From: Paenibacillus sp.
Lineage (GTDB): Bacteria > Bacillota > Bacilli > Paenibacillales > Paenibacillaceae
Length of the DNA stretch: 35,291 bases
NCBI GenBank assembly: GCA_023512345.1
Contig: JAILZT010000036.1
Location: 1-35,291, forward strand
Reading direction: 5' to 3'
The position numbers and the translations under genes are program-made. Below, piece after piece: positions 1-7,651 of the stretch (its first letter is position 1; each line of letters begins with the position of its first letter). Under the pieces are notes generated by a model. It ran no database searches. It saw nothing but the letters and a program-made list of their open reading frames with translations, and was not told where the DNA came from.

Positions 1-10
1 ATCTAGTTAT

Positions 11-67
11 GTATTCTTAGAAGCTTTGGATTAGTTAAGTGAAATAGCAGTGCACAAATAAGAATAC
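11..67. repeat. 9-bp inverted repeat with 39-bp spacer
   Basis: GTATTCTTA at 11-19 is matched by its exact reverse complement TAAGAATAC at 59-67. The arms sit at the window edge just before the 12-bp repeat array. In RNA they could close a hairpin with a large loop. No T-tract follows, so it is not a typical terminator. Function unknown. Confidence 0.45.
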
Positions 68-81
68 TTAAGTATAATAAA

Positions 82-152
82 TGTCTGAGTAAATGTCTGA
101 GCATTATCTAAGTAATCCTCTGAGTAATCGTCTAAGCAATTGTCTGGGCAAT
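82..152. repeat. Six-copy degenerate 12-bp tandem repeat upstream of the PTS operon
   Basis: Six copies of a unit resembling NTCTRAGYAAT start their TCTRAG core at 84, 96, 107, 119, 131 and 143, giving spacings of 12, 11, 12, 12 and 12. The array ends about 70 bp before the likely -35 of the EIICBA gene. No coding frame explains it. It could be a minisatellite or a multi-site operator; the sequence alone does not decide. Confidence 0.7.
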
Positions 153-221
153 TGGTAAAAGGCCTCATTTATGCGGATTTTTGTTGAGTTGTGTAGATAC
201 TATAAGTAACCTGTTTTCTTT

Positions 222-250
222 TTGACAAAAGGTAACGCAGCGCTTACCAT
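222..250 (+). promoter_or_regulatory. Candidate sigma-A promoter of the PTS operon
   Basis: A consensus -35 TTGACA (222-227) is followed after 17 bp by TACCAT (245-250, four of six matches to TATAAT). The spacer carries a partly symmetric stretch with GGTAA and TTACC arms (231-235 and 244-248), so a repressor could bind between the boxes. The start codon lies only 30 bp downstream, so the leader would be very short and would leave no room for a GlcT/LicT-type antiterminator hairpin. Confidence 0.5.
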
Positions 251-279
251 TCAATATAGAATGAAAGGAGAGGGTCGCC

Positions 280-2163
280 TTGAATTGGCTCGGATCACTG
301 CAGCAATTGGGCAGAGCCATAATGCTTCCCACCATGGTGTTGCCGGCGGCAGCTATATTGCTGAGTATTGGCAGTTTACCGTGGTCTGCATGGGGACTTT
401 CTTCGGTATCCGAAGTGGCTACATATGCGGGGCAAGGGATAATTTTTTATATGCCCTATATTTTCGCTATAGGTGTGGCATGGGGTTTGTCTAATCAGGC
501 AGGGCCAGCAGGGCTTGCATCTCTGGCAGGTATGTTCATTTATGACCGGATTGTTCTTAATATGGGAGATGGAAATATTCAGCCCGCGACATTCATAGGG
601 ATCATACTAGGAATTGTAGCTGGCGTTGCTCATAATCGTTTTAAGAATATTAAGCTGCCAGAGGCGATCCAGTTTTTTGGAGGATCGCGTTTTGTTTTGC
701 TGATCATGGGAATGTTCTCGGCTTTATTCGCCTGGATTATGCTTGGTATTGCACCGTTATTGCAGATGGGGTTGGACGGTCTTTTCAGAGTTATTGGACT
801 TACCGGTGGTTTTTCATTGTTTATCTACGGGGTATTATATAGGGTACTGACAGCTTTCGGGCTTCATCATATCCTTAATAATGTATTCTGGTTTCAGTTG
901 GGATCGTTTACGACACCTGACGGAACAGTCGTTCAAGGTGATTTACCGCGCTTTTTTGCCGGAGATCCTACCGCGGGTGTTTTTATGGCCGGATTGTTCC
1001 CCATTATGATGTTTGCACTGCCTGCAATTGCTTTTGCAATTATTCAAGAAGCTCGGGAGGATTTAAAGCCTAAGATCAAAAAGACCTTTTTGCGTGCGGC
1101 TTTAGTCTGTTTTTTGACGGGTGTATCGGAACAGATTGAGTTTGCTTTTCTTTTTGCTTCTCCCTATTTGTTTGCCCTGCACACTATAATGTCAGGTCTA
1201 GCAATGGTTCTGACTTTTTGGCTCGGTATTCACCATGGATTTTCTTATTCTGCAGGGGCAATTGATTTCTTTCTGAATTTGCATTTATCGTCGAGAGCTT
1301 GGTTGTTGATTCCTATTGGCATCGGTTATGGGATCGTGTATTACAATCTGTTCCGCTGGGCGATCCGCCGTTTTCAAATCCCGACTCCGGGTCGGGAGGA
1401 AGGTTCAGAACTGGGTGATTGGGCAGGAAATATTCCTTATCAGGCTCCCCTAGTCCTAGAGGCGTTAGGTGGTAAAGAGAATATTGTGCAGGTTCAAGCC
1501 TGCATTACCCGTCTAAGGCTTACCGTCCATAATGACCGTAGTATTGACACCAGTGCTCTAAAAGGACTTGGTTCTGCAGGTATAATCAAACTTGGTGGTG
1601 GAAATGTTCAGGTAGTATTTGGTACTTATTCCGAACTCATCCGCGAAGAGATTAATAAGCTGCTGGTGCGTGATCTTCCACAAGTATTGTTTGGTGCCCC
1701 AATGCAGGGCAGGATGCTTCCGATTGAGGAAGTGCCCGACCATATTTTTGCAGCCAAGCTTGTTGGAGACGGAGTAGCCTTTCTTCCTGATAAAGGAGAG
1801 CTTGTCTCCCCTGTCTACGGTAAGGTCATGCACATATATCCAACGATGCACGCTATAGGTATTGCGACTCCTGAAGGTCTGGAAGTGTTGATGCACATTG
1901 GTATTGATACTTCACAGCTTAAAGGACCTTTTGAGGCGTTTGTAAAAGAAGGCGATAGCGTAGAACCGGGTCAGCTGCTTGTCAAATTTGACTTGGCATA
2001 TCTGCGTGAACACGCGACCTCATTGGCGACACCTATGGTGATAACGAACCCTGACCGAGTGAAATCATGGAGTTACGCTCCATTTAAAAACGTGAAAAAA
2101 GGACAGTCTTCTGTGATGTCCGTTGTATTACATGAGAGTAATGTTGGAGGGATAGAACCATGA
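280..2163 (+). CDS. PTS EIICBA permease, N-acetylglucosamine/glucose family
   Basis: A fused sugar permease of 627 residues that imports and phosphorylates a hexose using phosphate from EI and HPr. Domain order is EIIC (about 1-375, many membrane segments), EIIB (about 395-475) and EIIA (about 490-615). The EIIB phosphocysteine is C408 in the QACITRLRL motif. The EIIA phosphohistidine is H539 in LMHIGIDT, with a second His in the PTMHAIGI stretch. The EIIC stretch RFFAGDPTAG with FPIMMFALPA, and HHGFSYSAGAIDF, resemble NagE/NagP-type GlcNAc permeases more than PtsG, but substrate cannot be fixed by reading alone. The start is TTG at 280 with a GAAAGGAG site about 10 bp upstream. The stop overlaps the ptsI start by four bases (ATGA), so translation is coupled. 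No ptsH lies between the two genes. Confidence 0.9.
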   Translation: MNWLGSLQQLGRAIMLPTMVLPAAAILLSIGSLPWSAWGLSSVSEVATYAGQGIIFYMPYIFAIGVAWGLSNQAGPAGLASLAGMFIYDRIVLNMGDGNIQPATFIGIILGIVAGVAHNRFKNIKLPEAIQFFGGSRFVLLIMGMFSALFAWIMLGIAPLLQMGLDGLFRVIGLTGGFSLFIYGVLYRVLTAFGLHHILNNVFWFQLGSFTTPDGTVVQGDLPRFFAGDPTAGVFMAGLFPIMMFALPAIAFAIIQEAREDLKPKIKKTFLRAALVCFLTGVSEQIEFAFLFASPYLFALHTIMSGLAMVLTFWLGIHHGFSYSAGAIDFFLNLHLSSRAWLLIPIGIGYGIVYYNLFRWAIRRFQIPTPGREEGSELGDWAGNIPYQAPLVLEALGGKENIVQVQACITRLRLTVHNDRSIDTSALKGLGSAGIIKLGGGNVQVVFGTYSELIREEINKLLVRDLPQVLFGAPMQGRMLPIEEVPDHIFAAKLVGDGVAFLPDKGELVSPVYGKVMHIYPTMHAIGIATPEGLEVLMHIGIDTSQLKGPFEAFVKEGDSVEPGQLLVKFDLAYLREHATSLATPMVITNPDRVKSWSYAPFKNVKKGQSSVMSVVLHESNVGGIEP

Positions 2164-3932
2164 TACAAGGCATTGGCGCCGCAGCAGGTGTTGCCATCGG
2201 GAAGGCCTTTGTCTTGCCGAACTGGGAATGGAGTTTGCCGGACAATGAAGTTAACCCGGTGGATCTAGCTAAAGAATTCGAGCGTTTATATGAAGGTATC
2301 CGTACCTCCAAGGACGAAATAGAGTTTATCAAAAAAGAATTCCGTGAAGTTGTAGGTCCGGAGGAATCCAGTATTTTTGACGCGCACCTAGCGATACTGG
2401 ATGATCCGGTATTTATGAGTGAGATTCGCGGGATTATAGAACGCCAGTACAAAGCAGCTGAGGTTGCTGTAAAAGAAGCGATTGATCATTTTGTAGCAAT
2501 GTTTGATCTCCTAGATGATGAATATATGAAAGAGCGGGCGGTAGATATAAAAGATGTCGGCAACCGGTTACTCAAGCATTTGCTGGGTGCGCCCGAAGTG
2601 ACATTACCATCAGATGCCCAACCGTATATTCTAGTCGCAAAAGAGCTGTCCCCTTCGCAGTTGGCCCATTTAAATCCAACCTATGTGCTGGGTATCGTTA
2701 CAATGATGGGAGGTAAAACCTCTCACTCATCCATTATGGCTCGTGCGCTCGGAATTCCGTTGGTTGCAGGTCTTGAGAACAAGCTTCCTAATCCAATACA
2801 GACGGGCGACATGATCGTTTTGGATGGCGAGACCGGTTCGGTGCAACTACATCCGGATGATTCAACCATACGTGAATTTGCCATTATTCGTGAAAAACAA
2901 AATAAAAAGCGTGAACAGCTCGAGCAGCTCTCAACCGTTGAATCCGTAACTAAAGACGGTGTAACCTTACGTCTTGCTGGAAATATCAGCTCCGTCAAGG
3001 AATTGAATATGGCGCTGAAGTACGGTGCCGAAGGTGTAGGCTTGTTCCGGACTGAGTTTCTCTACATGGATCGAGATTCCTTTCCGAGTGAAGAAGAACA
3101 ATTCGAGGTGTACAAGCTGGTTGCAGAAAAAGTAGGAAGAAATTCGGTTGTCATTCGCACACTTGATATAGGCGGAGATAAACATCTCGATTACTTCCAC
3201 CTGCCAGAAGAACAGAACCCTTTCCTCGGGTACCGAGCGATTCGAATCAGTCTTGATCGTAAGGATATGTTCAAAACACAACTGACTGCTATCCTCCGTG
3301 CCAGTGCTTATGGAAATATAAAAGTTATGTTTCCTATGATTTCGTCAATTGAAGAAGTTCAGGAAGCAAAGGCAGTTCTTCATGAAGTGATGGAAGATTT
3401 GGAACAGCGTAAAGTTACCTATAATCGGAATATCCCTGTTGGAATCATGATTGAGGTTCCAGCGGCGGTTATGATTAGTGATTACTTGGCGAGGGAAGTT
3501 GACTTTTTCAGTATCGGCACCAACGATCTGGTACAGTATGTGCTTGCTGTTGACCGTATGAACGAGCAGATTGCTCATATGTATCATCCGTATCATCCAG
3601 CTGTTCTGCGTATGATCCGCATGACCGTAGAGGCCGCACAGGACGCAGGAATTAGCGTTAGTGTTTGTGGTGAAATGGCTGCAGATGAGCGATCTATTCC
3701 ACTGTGGCTGGAGCTTGGAATTAGTGATCTAAGCATGTCGCCGCAGTCTTTGCTCAAGGTCAAACATCGTACCCTAAATACAGTTGCATCCGATGCACGA
3801 ACCATTGCTAAGGTTTGTCTTAAGAATCGAACAAGCTCTGAGACAGAGGCACAGCTAACCCAATTTGCTGGATCAACTGGAACTGGAAACTCAATGAATG
3901 CTGTAGTAGGGATGAAAGGCAAAACTTCGTAA
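2160..3932 (+). CDS. ptsI: Phosphoenolpyruvate-protein phosphotransferase, PTS Enzyme I
   Basis: Enzyme I (590 residues) takes phosphate from PEP and passes it to HPr, the first step of all PTS sugar uptake; it is cytoplasmic. The active-site His is H189 in GGKTSHSSIMARALGIP. The PEP-binding barrel shows GLFRTEFLYM, IMIEVPAAV, FFSIGTNDLVQY and the catalytic Cys C503 in VSVCGEMAADE. Length is slightly above the usual 570-575, with a polar C-terminal tail after about residue 555. It overlaps the EIICBA gene by four bases and has GGAGGG at 2146-2151. A strong terminator follows at 3999, so the operon has two genes. HPr must come from elsewhere: the HPr-like gene at 22070 lacks the His that EI would phosphorylate. 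Confidence 0.97.
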   Translation: MIQGIGAAAGVAIGKAFVLPNWEWSLPDNEVNPVDLAKEFERLYEGIRTSKDEIEFIKKEFREVVGPEESSIFDAHLAILDDPVFMSEIRGIIERQYKAAEVAVKEAIDHFVAMFDLLDDEYMKERAVDIKDVGNRLLKHLLGAPEVTLPSDAQPYILVAKELSPSQLAHLNPTYVLGIVTMMGGKTSHSSIMARALGIPLVAGLENKLPNPIQTGDMIVLDGETGSVQLHPDDSTIREFAIIREKQNKKREQLEQLSTVESVTKDGVTLRLAGNISSVKELNMALKYGAEGVGLFRTEFLYMDRDSFPSEEEQFEVYKLVAEKVGRNSVVIRTLDIGGDKHLDYFHLPEEQNPFLGYRAIRISLDRKDMFKTQLTAILRASAYGNIKVMFPMISSIEEVQEAKAVLHEVMEDLEQRKVTYNRNIPVGIMIEVPAAVMISDYLAREVDFFSIGTNDLVQYVLAVDRMNEQIAHMYHPYHPAVLRMIRMTVEAAQDAGISVSVCGEMAADERSIPLWLELGISDLSMSPQSLLKVKHRTLNTVASDARTIAKVCLKNRTSSETEAQLTQFAGSTGTGNSMNAVVGMKGKTS

Positions 3933-3998
3933 GCTTCGCTGGACTAGGACAAACACATCAATTGGAACCATAACATGCGTATAAGAATCGTTCTTGAG

Positions 3999-4033
3999 AG
4001 CCTGGCAATTTATTGCCGGGCTTTTTTATTTTT
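3999..4033 (+). terminator. Rho-independent terminator of the PTS operon
   Basis: AGCCTGGCAA (3999-4008) pairs with TTGCCGGGCT (4013-4022) around a TTTA loop with one G-U pair, followed by a T-rich run. It lies 66 bp after ptsI. Confidence 0.9.
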
Positions 4034-4143
4034 TTCTAGAACATAAAAAAACAAAACCGTTTGGTATGCATAACAGTCAATATATAAAGAGGATCGCAAA
4101 ATGTAATTATAGACGCGATAGGTAAGGAGGGGAGTATTCAGGG

Positions 4144-4671
4144 ATGGAAAACATTATGAAGGTTGTGGATGTGCAGCTATCCGAGGAAGAGCAATTCTTC
4201 GAGCAGGTTTCTCAGCAGAAAAGAAATCTATATGGCATAGCCTACTCTTATTTAAGAAATGATGCCGATGCGCTGGAAATCCTGCAGGAAGCAACTTGCC
4301 GGGCATGGATTAAGCGTAAGAGTCTGAAAGATGAAGACCGGTTCACACCATGGATTATACGTATTCTAATTAATTGCTGTATGGATGAGCTGAAACGTAA
4401 AAAACGAAAAACTACAGCTGAGCCTCAGAGATATGAGGGCGGTATTATGGAGCTGGCGAGCGATCAAAGGCTGGATATGGAACAGGCACTCGATAACGTG
4501 AAACCGAAGTATCGCCAGGTATTAGTTCTGAAATATTATCGAGATATGACCATAACTGAAATCGCCGAGGTGCTCGAAAAGCCGGAAGGTACTATCAAAA
4601 CCTGGCTAAATAAAGGCCTTAAGCAGCTGCGGGATAAAATGAAACGGAAGGGAGATGTTTATCATGGCTGA
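4144..4671 (+). CDS. ECF-type RNA polymerase sigma factor
   Basis: A 175-residue sigma-70 family protein of the extracytoplasmic-function type. Region 2 lies at about 25-90, with LEILQEATCRAWIKRK and FTPWIIRILINCCMDELKRK. Region 4 lies at about 115-170, with KYRQVLVLKYYRDMTITEIAE and a GTIKTWLNKGLKQLR recognition helix. Both core regions are complete and there is no C-terminal extension. The ATG at 4144 follows TAAGGAGGGG (4123-4132); a second in-frame ATG at 4156 is possible. The next gene overlaps by eight bases and encodes a single-pass membrane protein, the usual sigma/anti-sigma arrangement, so the factor is probably held at the membrane until a cell-envelope signal arrives. Target promoters are not known. 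Confidence 0.9.
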   Translation: MENIMKVVDVQLSEEEQFFEQVSQQKRNLYGIAYSYLRNDADALEILQEATCRAWIKRKSLKDEDRFTPWIIRILINCCMDELKRKKRKTTAEPQRYEGGIMELASDQRLDMEQALDNVKPKYRQVLVLKYYRDMTITEIAEVLEKPEGTIKTWLNKGLKQLRDKMKRKGDVYHG

Positions 4672-6091
4672 GCCGGAAGAAAAGCTGATTGAGGATTATT
4701 TTCACAATATGTCAACTAAAGTTGATGAAGTACCGGATATAAAGCTAGAAACTGCCATCCACAACGGTATTCTTCGGGGCAGTCACAAGAGACCTTCTGT
4801 GAGAAGAGGATTTACTATAGCGGTACTTGCCACCTTGGCTGCTGCTTTATTTGTTATTGTGCCTTGGATTCAAGCTAGAACTGAGCCCGAGCGTGCGCAG
4901 TTACCTCCCAAAAGCTGGGGTGAACTGGAGGTGTTTCGTCCCATTATAAAAAATATATCATTAAAGTCAGCGCTGGATGCTGGAATGGTTCAGACCATAG
5001 GCGTGTCTTCAGAGGAAAAAGACGGTTACATTTTTACCTTGAATGGTGTAGTTGCAGATAATAAAGGCATGATCGCATTGTATACCCTTCAGAATAACAC
5101 ACAACATGATGTACTTCTGCATGGGATGTCAATTGATAATGCAAGAAGCAATTCTAGGAGTAGTCAGACAAACTTCTTCATTGAGAGTGGTTACCACTGG
5201 AGACCAGGTGTAAATCATATTGTAATTCGTTATCTACGGGATAAGGAACAAGAGGGGCTAGAGGAGCTAGAGGAGCTAGTAGCTAATATGATAGTCACTC
5301 CAGATACTCCTGAGGCTATGCTCTCCAGCAGTACTAAATATAGAACTTCATTAAGCATTCCCTTTAAACTTGAAACTGATCGAATTCAGCAGAACAGTCG
5401 AACGATCATCGTTAACCGAAATCTGAAAATTGCGGGACAGCAGATTGTAGTGCAAAAGGCATATATAGCACCTACAGGAATTTATGTGGATATCAAGTAT
5501 CATAAAGATAATACCATGAATATAAACAGCCTGTTTGCACCTAAAATTATACTGGGTAAGGGTAAAAGCGCCGAAGTTCTTAGCGTGTCAGAATCTGGAA
5601 CGAGAACATTAATATTTTATAATGACAACATGAACAAAGATAGCAGGATGACACTGGAAGTGGAAGGTATTGATGCATTAGAAAAGTCCAAACGTGAGCT
5701 CATCATAAATACAGAGACGCGAACAATAATTAATGCTCCTGACAATCGTCTCACAATCTCTGATGAAAAGACTGTAGAGAAAGATGGAATTCTTGCTCTA
5801 ACGTTATTTACTCCGAAGGAAGAGGGGAAGGAAGAGGGGGAGGAAAGATTAATCTCAGGGATGTTAGTCGATGATAATTTTGTGGATGGAACAGGCAGTG
5901 GTCACTTTATGTCGTATCGACCTGATCATTTTACCTATACAACCGAGGGAGAACATCATCAAGATGAAACAGGGGACAAGGTGACGTACTTTTATAATGT
6001 AGGCTCCGAAAAGCTTCCTCAACCTCTTACCTTTATTCTCAGAGGCTACTCAAACCCCATTCAGGAAACCGACAGAGTCAGGATCAGATAG
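4664..6091 (+). CDS. DUF4179-like membrane protein, probable anti-sigma factor
   Basis: A 475-residue protein with a short cytoplasmic N-terminus, one membrane helix at about 49-69 (GFTIAVLATLAAALFVIVPWI region) and a long extracellular part. The block after the helix (SLKSALDAGMVQTIGVSS, FTLNGVVADNKGMIALYTL) looks like the DUF4179 domain found beside ECF sigma factors in Bacillales; the C-terminal half may hold a second beta-rich domain. I prefer ATG 4664 over 4655 because AAGGGAG (4648-4654) is correctly spaced for 4664 and touches 4655. The overlap with the sigma gene is eight bases. Two acidic low-complexity stretches (GLEELEELVAN and EEGKEEGEE) come from short GAG/GAA-type codon repeats. 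The anti-sigma role is inferred from context and topology. Confidence 0.8.
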   Translation: MAEPEEKLIEDYFHNMSTKVDEVPDIKLETAIHNGILRGSHKRPSVRRGFTIAVLATLAAALFVIVPWIQARTEPERAQLPPKSWGELEVFRPIIKNISLKSALDAGMVQTIGVSSEEKDGYIFTLNGVVADNKGMIALYTLQNNTQHDVLLHGMSIDNARSNSRSSQTNFFIESGYHWRPGVNHIVIRYLRDKEQEGLEELEELVANMIVTPDTPEAMLSSSTKYRTSLSIPFKLETDRIQQNSRTIIVNRNLKIAGQQIVVQKAYIAPTGIYVDIKYHKDNTMNINSLFAPKIILGKGKSAEVLSVSESGTRTLIFYNDNMNKDSRMTLEVEGIDALEKSKRELIINTETRTIINAPDNRLTISDEKTVEKDGILALTLFTPKEEGKEEGEERLISGMLVDDNFVDGTGSGHFMSYRPDHFTYTTEGEHHQDETGDKVTYFYNVGSEKLPQPLTFILRGYSNPIQETDRVRIR

Positions 6092-6134
6092 CCAGAACGT
6101 AGATGGCTTTCAAGGCTTGCCTAAATAGGAAGAA

Positions 6135-6180
6135 AAAAGCCCCTCATTTCACACAATCGTGAAAGAGGGGCTTTGCTTTA
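6135..6180. terminator. Bidirectional terminator between convergent genes
   Basis: AGCCCCTC plus TTTCAC (with one bulged A) pairs with GTGAAAGAGGGGCT, loop ACAATC, with A-rich and T-rich flanks on the two sides. It sits between the DUF4179 gene and the oppositely oriented PfpI gene and can serve both. Confidence 0.85.
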
Positions 6181-6185
6181 TTGTA

Positions 6186-6710
6186 TTATTCCCCAGCAAG
6201 CGCATCGCAGAAGGCTTTGCCGTATGGGGGGAGATCAGGCGGACGACGTGCAGAAATGATGTGTCCATCTACAACAACAGCCTCGTCTTTCCAAATAGCA
6301 CCTGCATTCTCCATGTCGTCACGTATGCCCGGTGTGGAGGTTACAGTAACTCCTTCTAGGATTTTAGCGGATATCAGCACCCATCCTGCGTGGCAGATCT
6401 GTCCGATCGGCTTTTTCGACTTATCCATTTCTCGTACCAGTTCAAGTACCTTAGGATAACGACGCAGCTTGTCCGGAGCCCAACCACCAGGAACCAGAAT
6501 TCCATCATAATCAGCAGCATTCAGTTCATCCCACGAATAATCCGCTTTGGCGGGAACGCCATACTTTCCAGTATACACCTTGTCCTTGGTTAATCCTGCC
6601 AGATGGACCTCGGCCCCTTCTTCTCTAACCCGGTATACGGGATACCATAGCTCTAAATCTTCAACTTCATCATCTACAAGTGCGATTACCTTTTTACCGG
6701 CTAGTCTCAT
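6186..6710 (-). CDS. PfpI/DJ-1 family protein (class I glutamine amidotransferase-like)
   Basis: A 174-residue single-domain protein of the DJ-1/PfpI superfamily, cytoplasmic. The nucleophile elbow is GQICHAGW with C106 and H107; the conserved acid is E17 in VEDLELWYP; PGGWAPDKLR at about 74-84 and STPGIRDDMENAG at about 124-137 are other family blocks. Members such as YhbO/YraA/PfpI are linked to protease, deglycase or stress-protection activity; which applies here cannot be seen. The ATG at 6710 has GAAGGGAG ten bases upstream on the minus strand. It is monocistronic and shares a terminator with the convergent anti-sigma gene. Confidence 0.9.
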   Translation of the reverse strand: MRLAGKKVIALVDDEVEDLELWYPVYRVREEGAEVHLAGLTKDKVYTGKYGVPAKADYSWDELNAADYDGILVPGGWAPDKLRRYPKVLELVREMDKSKKPIGQICHAGWVLISAKILEGVTVTSTPGIRDDMENAGAIWKDEAVVVDGHIISARRPPDLPPYGKAFCDALAGE

Positions 6711-6863
6711 TATTTAGTGCTCCCTTCAAGTAACATTATCTTGTATAGTGTATCAAATTTGAAATATGAAGTCATCTTTACAATTGTAATACTTTGAACT
6801 TTTGGTAAATAAAACATGATATGCAAATCAGAAGGATTTCGTAAAGAGAGGTCGAATATTTAG

Positions 6864-6909
6864 ATTGAAAAGGGAACTGATCGTAATGTTGGGTTCAACT
6901 CTTTTCAAT
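6864..6909. repeat. Long hairpin upstream of the zinc-ribbon gene
   Basis: ATTGAAAAG (6864-6872) is the exact reverse complement of CTTTTCAAT (6901-6909), with an inner GAAC/GTTC pair (6874-6877 and 6893-6896). It ends 21 bp before the ATG of the downstream gene, so it would lie in the leader or act as an operator. No T-tract follows on the plus strand. Confidence 0.5.
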
Positions 6910-6930
6910 TATAGGCTTGAGGTGTGAAAG

Positions 6931-7380
6931 ATGCATAAAGAAAACTTACTTAACAAGTCATGTGGCTGCGGCGGTGATATGACTATACATATGCATACTC
7001 TTATTTATAGTGTGAAGGTGAAGATAACAGGAGTGCCTGTATATACTTGCAGTGATTGTGCTCGTTATGAACCACTCCCATATATTAAGAGAGATTTGGG
7101 CATGTTAATCCAAGAGCTGGGTAAGTCGGATGGAAGACGGAACATCTCTTTTACTGAGAGAAATGAATGGGCTAATGTGCTGAAAGAAACTTTTGCGAGA
7201 TATATTAAAGGCGAATTGTCGAATTTGGAAGAGTCTATATATTCAGGAATTCAAGGACGCATTGATTTACTGCTCGATATTTATCAATTTGCCTCCGCTT
7301 GCGTTGATGACAAATGGATGGAAGAAACCGCTTTAAGACTGTCTCAATTGACCCATCCATCGCCTGAAAGAGCGAAATGA
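6931..7380 (+). CDS. Uncharacterised protein with YgiT/MqsA-like zinc ribbon
   Basis: A 149-residue protein. The first 45 residues hold a probable zinc ribbon: C11xC13GG, then a beta-rich stretch ending in GVPVYTC with C40xxC43. This resembles the metal-binding half of YgiT/MqsA antitoxins, but there is no visible helix-turn-helix antitoxin half and no toxin gene beside it. The remainder is helical and acidic (TERNEWANVLKETFARY, GRIDLLLDIYQFAS). The ATG at 6931 follows TTGAGGTG. A hairpin sits just upstream. Its stop is followed directly by the ccpA upstream region without an obvious terminator. Function unknown. Confidence 0.75.
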   Translation: MHKENLLNKSCGCGGDMTIHMHTLIYSVKVKITGVPVYTCSDCARYEPLPYIKRDLGMLIQELGKSDGRRNISFTERNEWANVLKETFARYIKGELSNLEESIYSGIQGRIDLLLDIYQFASACVDDKWMEETALRLSQLTHPSPERAK

Positions 7381-7426
7381 AAATTTTTTCTGCAAAATCA
7401 ATGAAAATTTTTCACGAATGTTGGAT

Positions 7427-7455
7427 TTTTCACTCATATTTTGTTACGATATAAT
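7427..7455 (+). promoter_or_regulatory. Candidate sigma-A promoter of ccpA
   Basis: TTTTCA (7427-7432) and TATAAT (7450-7455) are separated by 17 bp. Transcription would begin near 7462 and give a leader of about 190 bases before the ccpA start. Confidence 0.5.
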
Positions 7456-7480
7456 ATAGATACTGATTCAAGTAAAGGTT

Positions 7481-7514
7481 ATATAAATCATTGGGAATAC
7501 AAATCGATTTATAT
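7481..7514 (+). promoter_or_regulatory. Inverted repeat in the ccpA leader
   Basis: ATATAAATC (7481-7489) pairs perfectly with GATTTATAT (7506-7514) over a 16-base loop. It falls inside the predicted ccpA leader, so it could fold as an RNA hairpin or mark an operator. Confidence 0.45.
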
Positions 7515-7560
7515 CATGTTTCTGCAAAGCTTTTTGTTTCTGAAAGATTTTAAATGGAAA

Positions 7561-7574
7561 ATGAAGCGTTATCA
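7561..7574 (+). promoter_or_regulatory. cre-like half site in the ccpA leader
   Basis: The 14-mer ATGAAGCGTTATCA matches the cre consensus TGWAARCGYTWNCW at positions 4-14 and fails at the first three. It lies about 90 bp before the ccpA start and downstream of the candidate promoter, a position suited to roadblock autorepression. Autoregulation is inference. Confidence 0.4.
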
Positions 7575-7620
7575 TTGCACAAAAGTACAAAGTGTCGTAT
7601 CATAATTTTAATTAGTCGAA

Positions 7621-7635
7621 CGATAAAATTTATCG
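7621..7635 (+). promoter_or_regulatory. Palindrome next to the ccpA ribosome binding site
   Basis: CGATAAA-A-TTTATCG is a 7-bp perfect inverted repeat ending five bases before the GAGAGAG site (7641-7647) and 16 bases before the TTG start. It may be a DNA operator or a small hairpin near the ribosome site. Confidence 0.45.
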
Positions 7636-7651
7636 CAATGGAGAGAGTAAT

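Noticed and set aside
236..249. cre-like site overlapping the PTS promoter
   Set aside because: Only about 9 of 14 positions match TGWAARCGYTWNCW and the first four fail; the AGCGCTTAC core alone is not enough.
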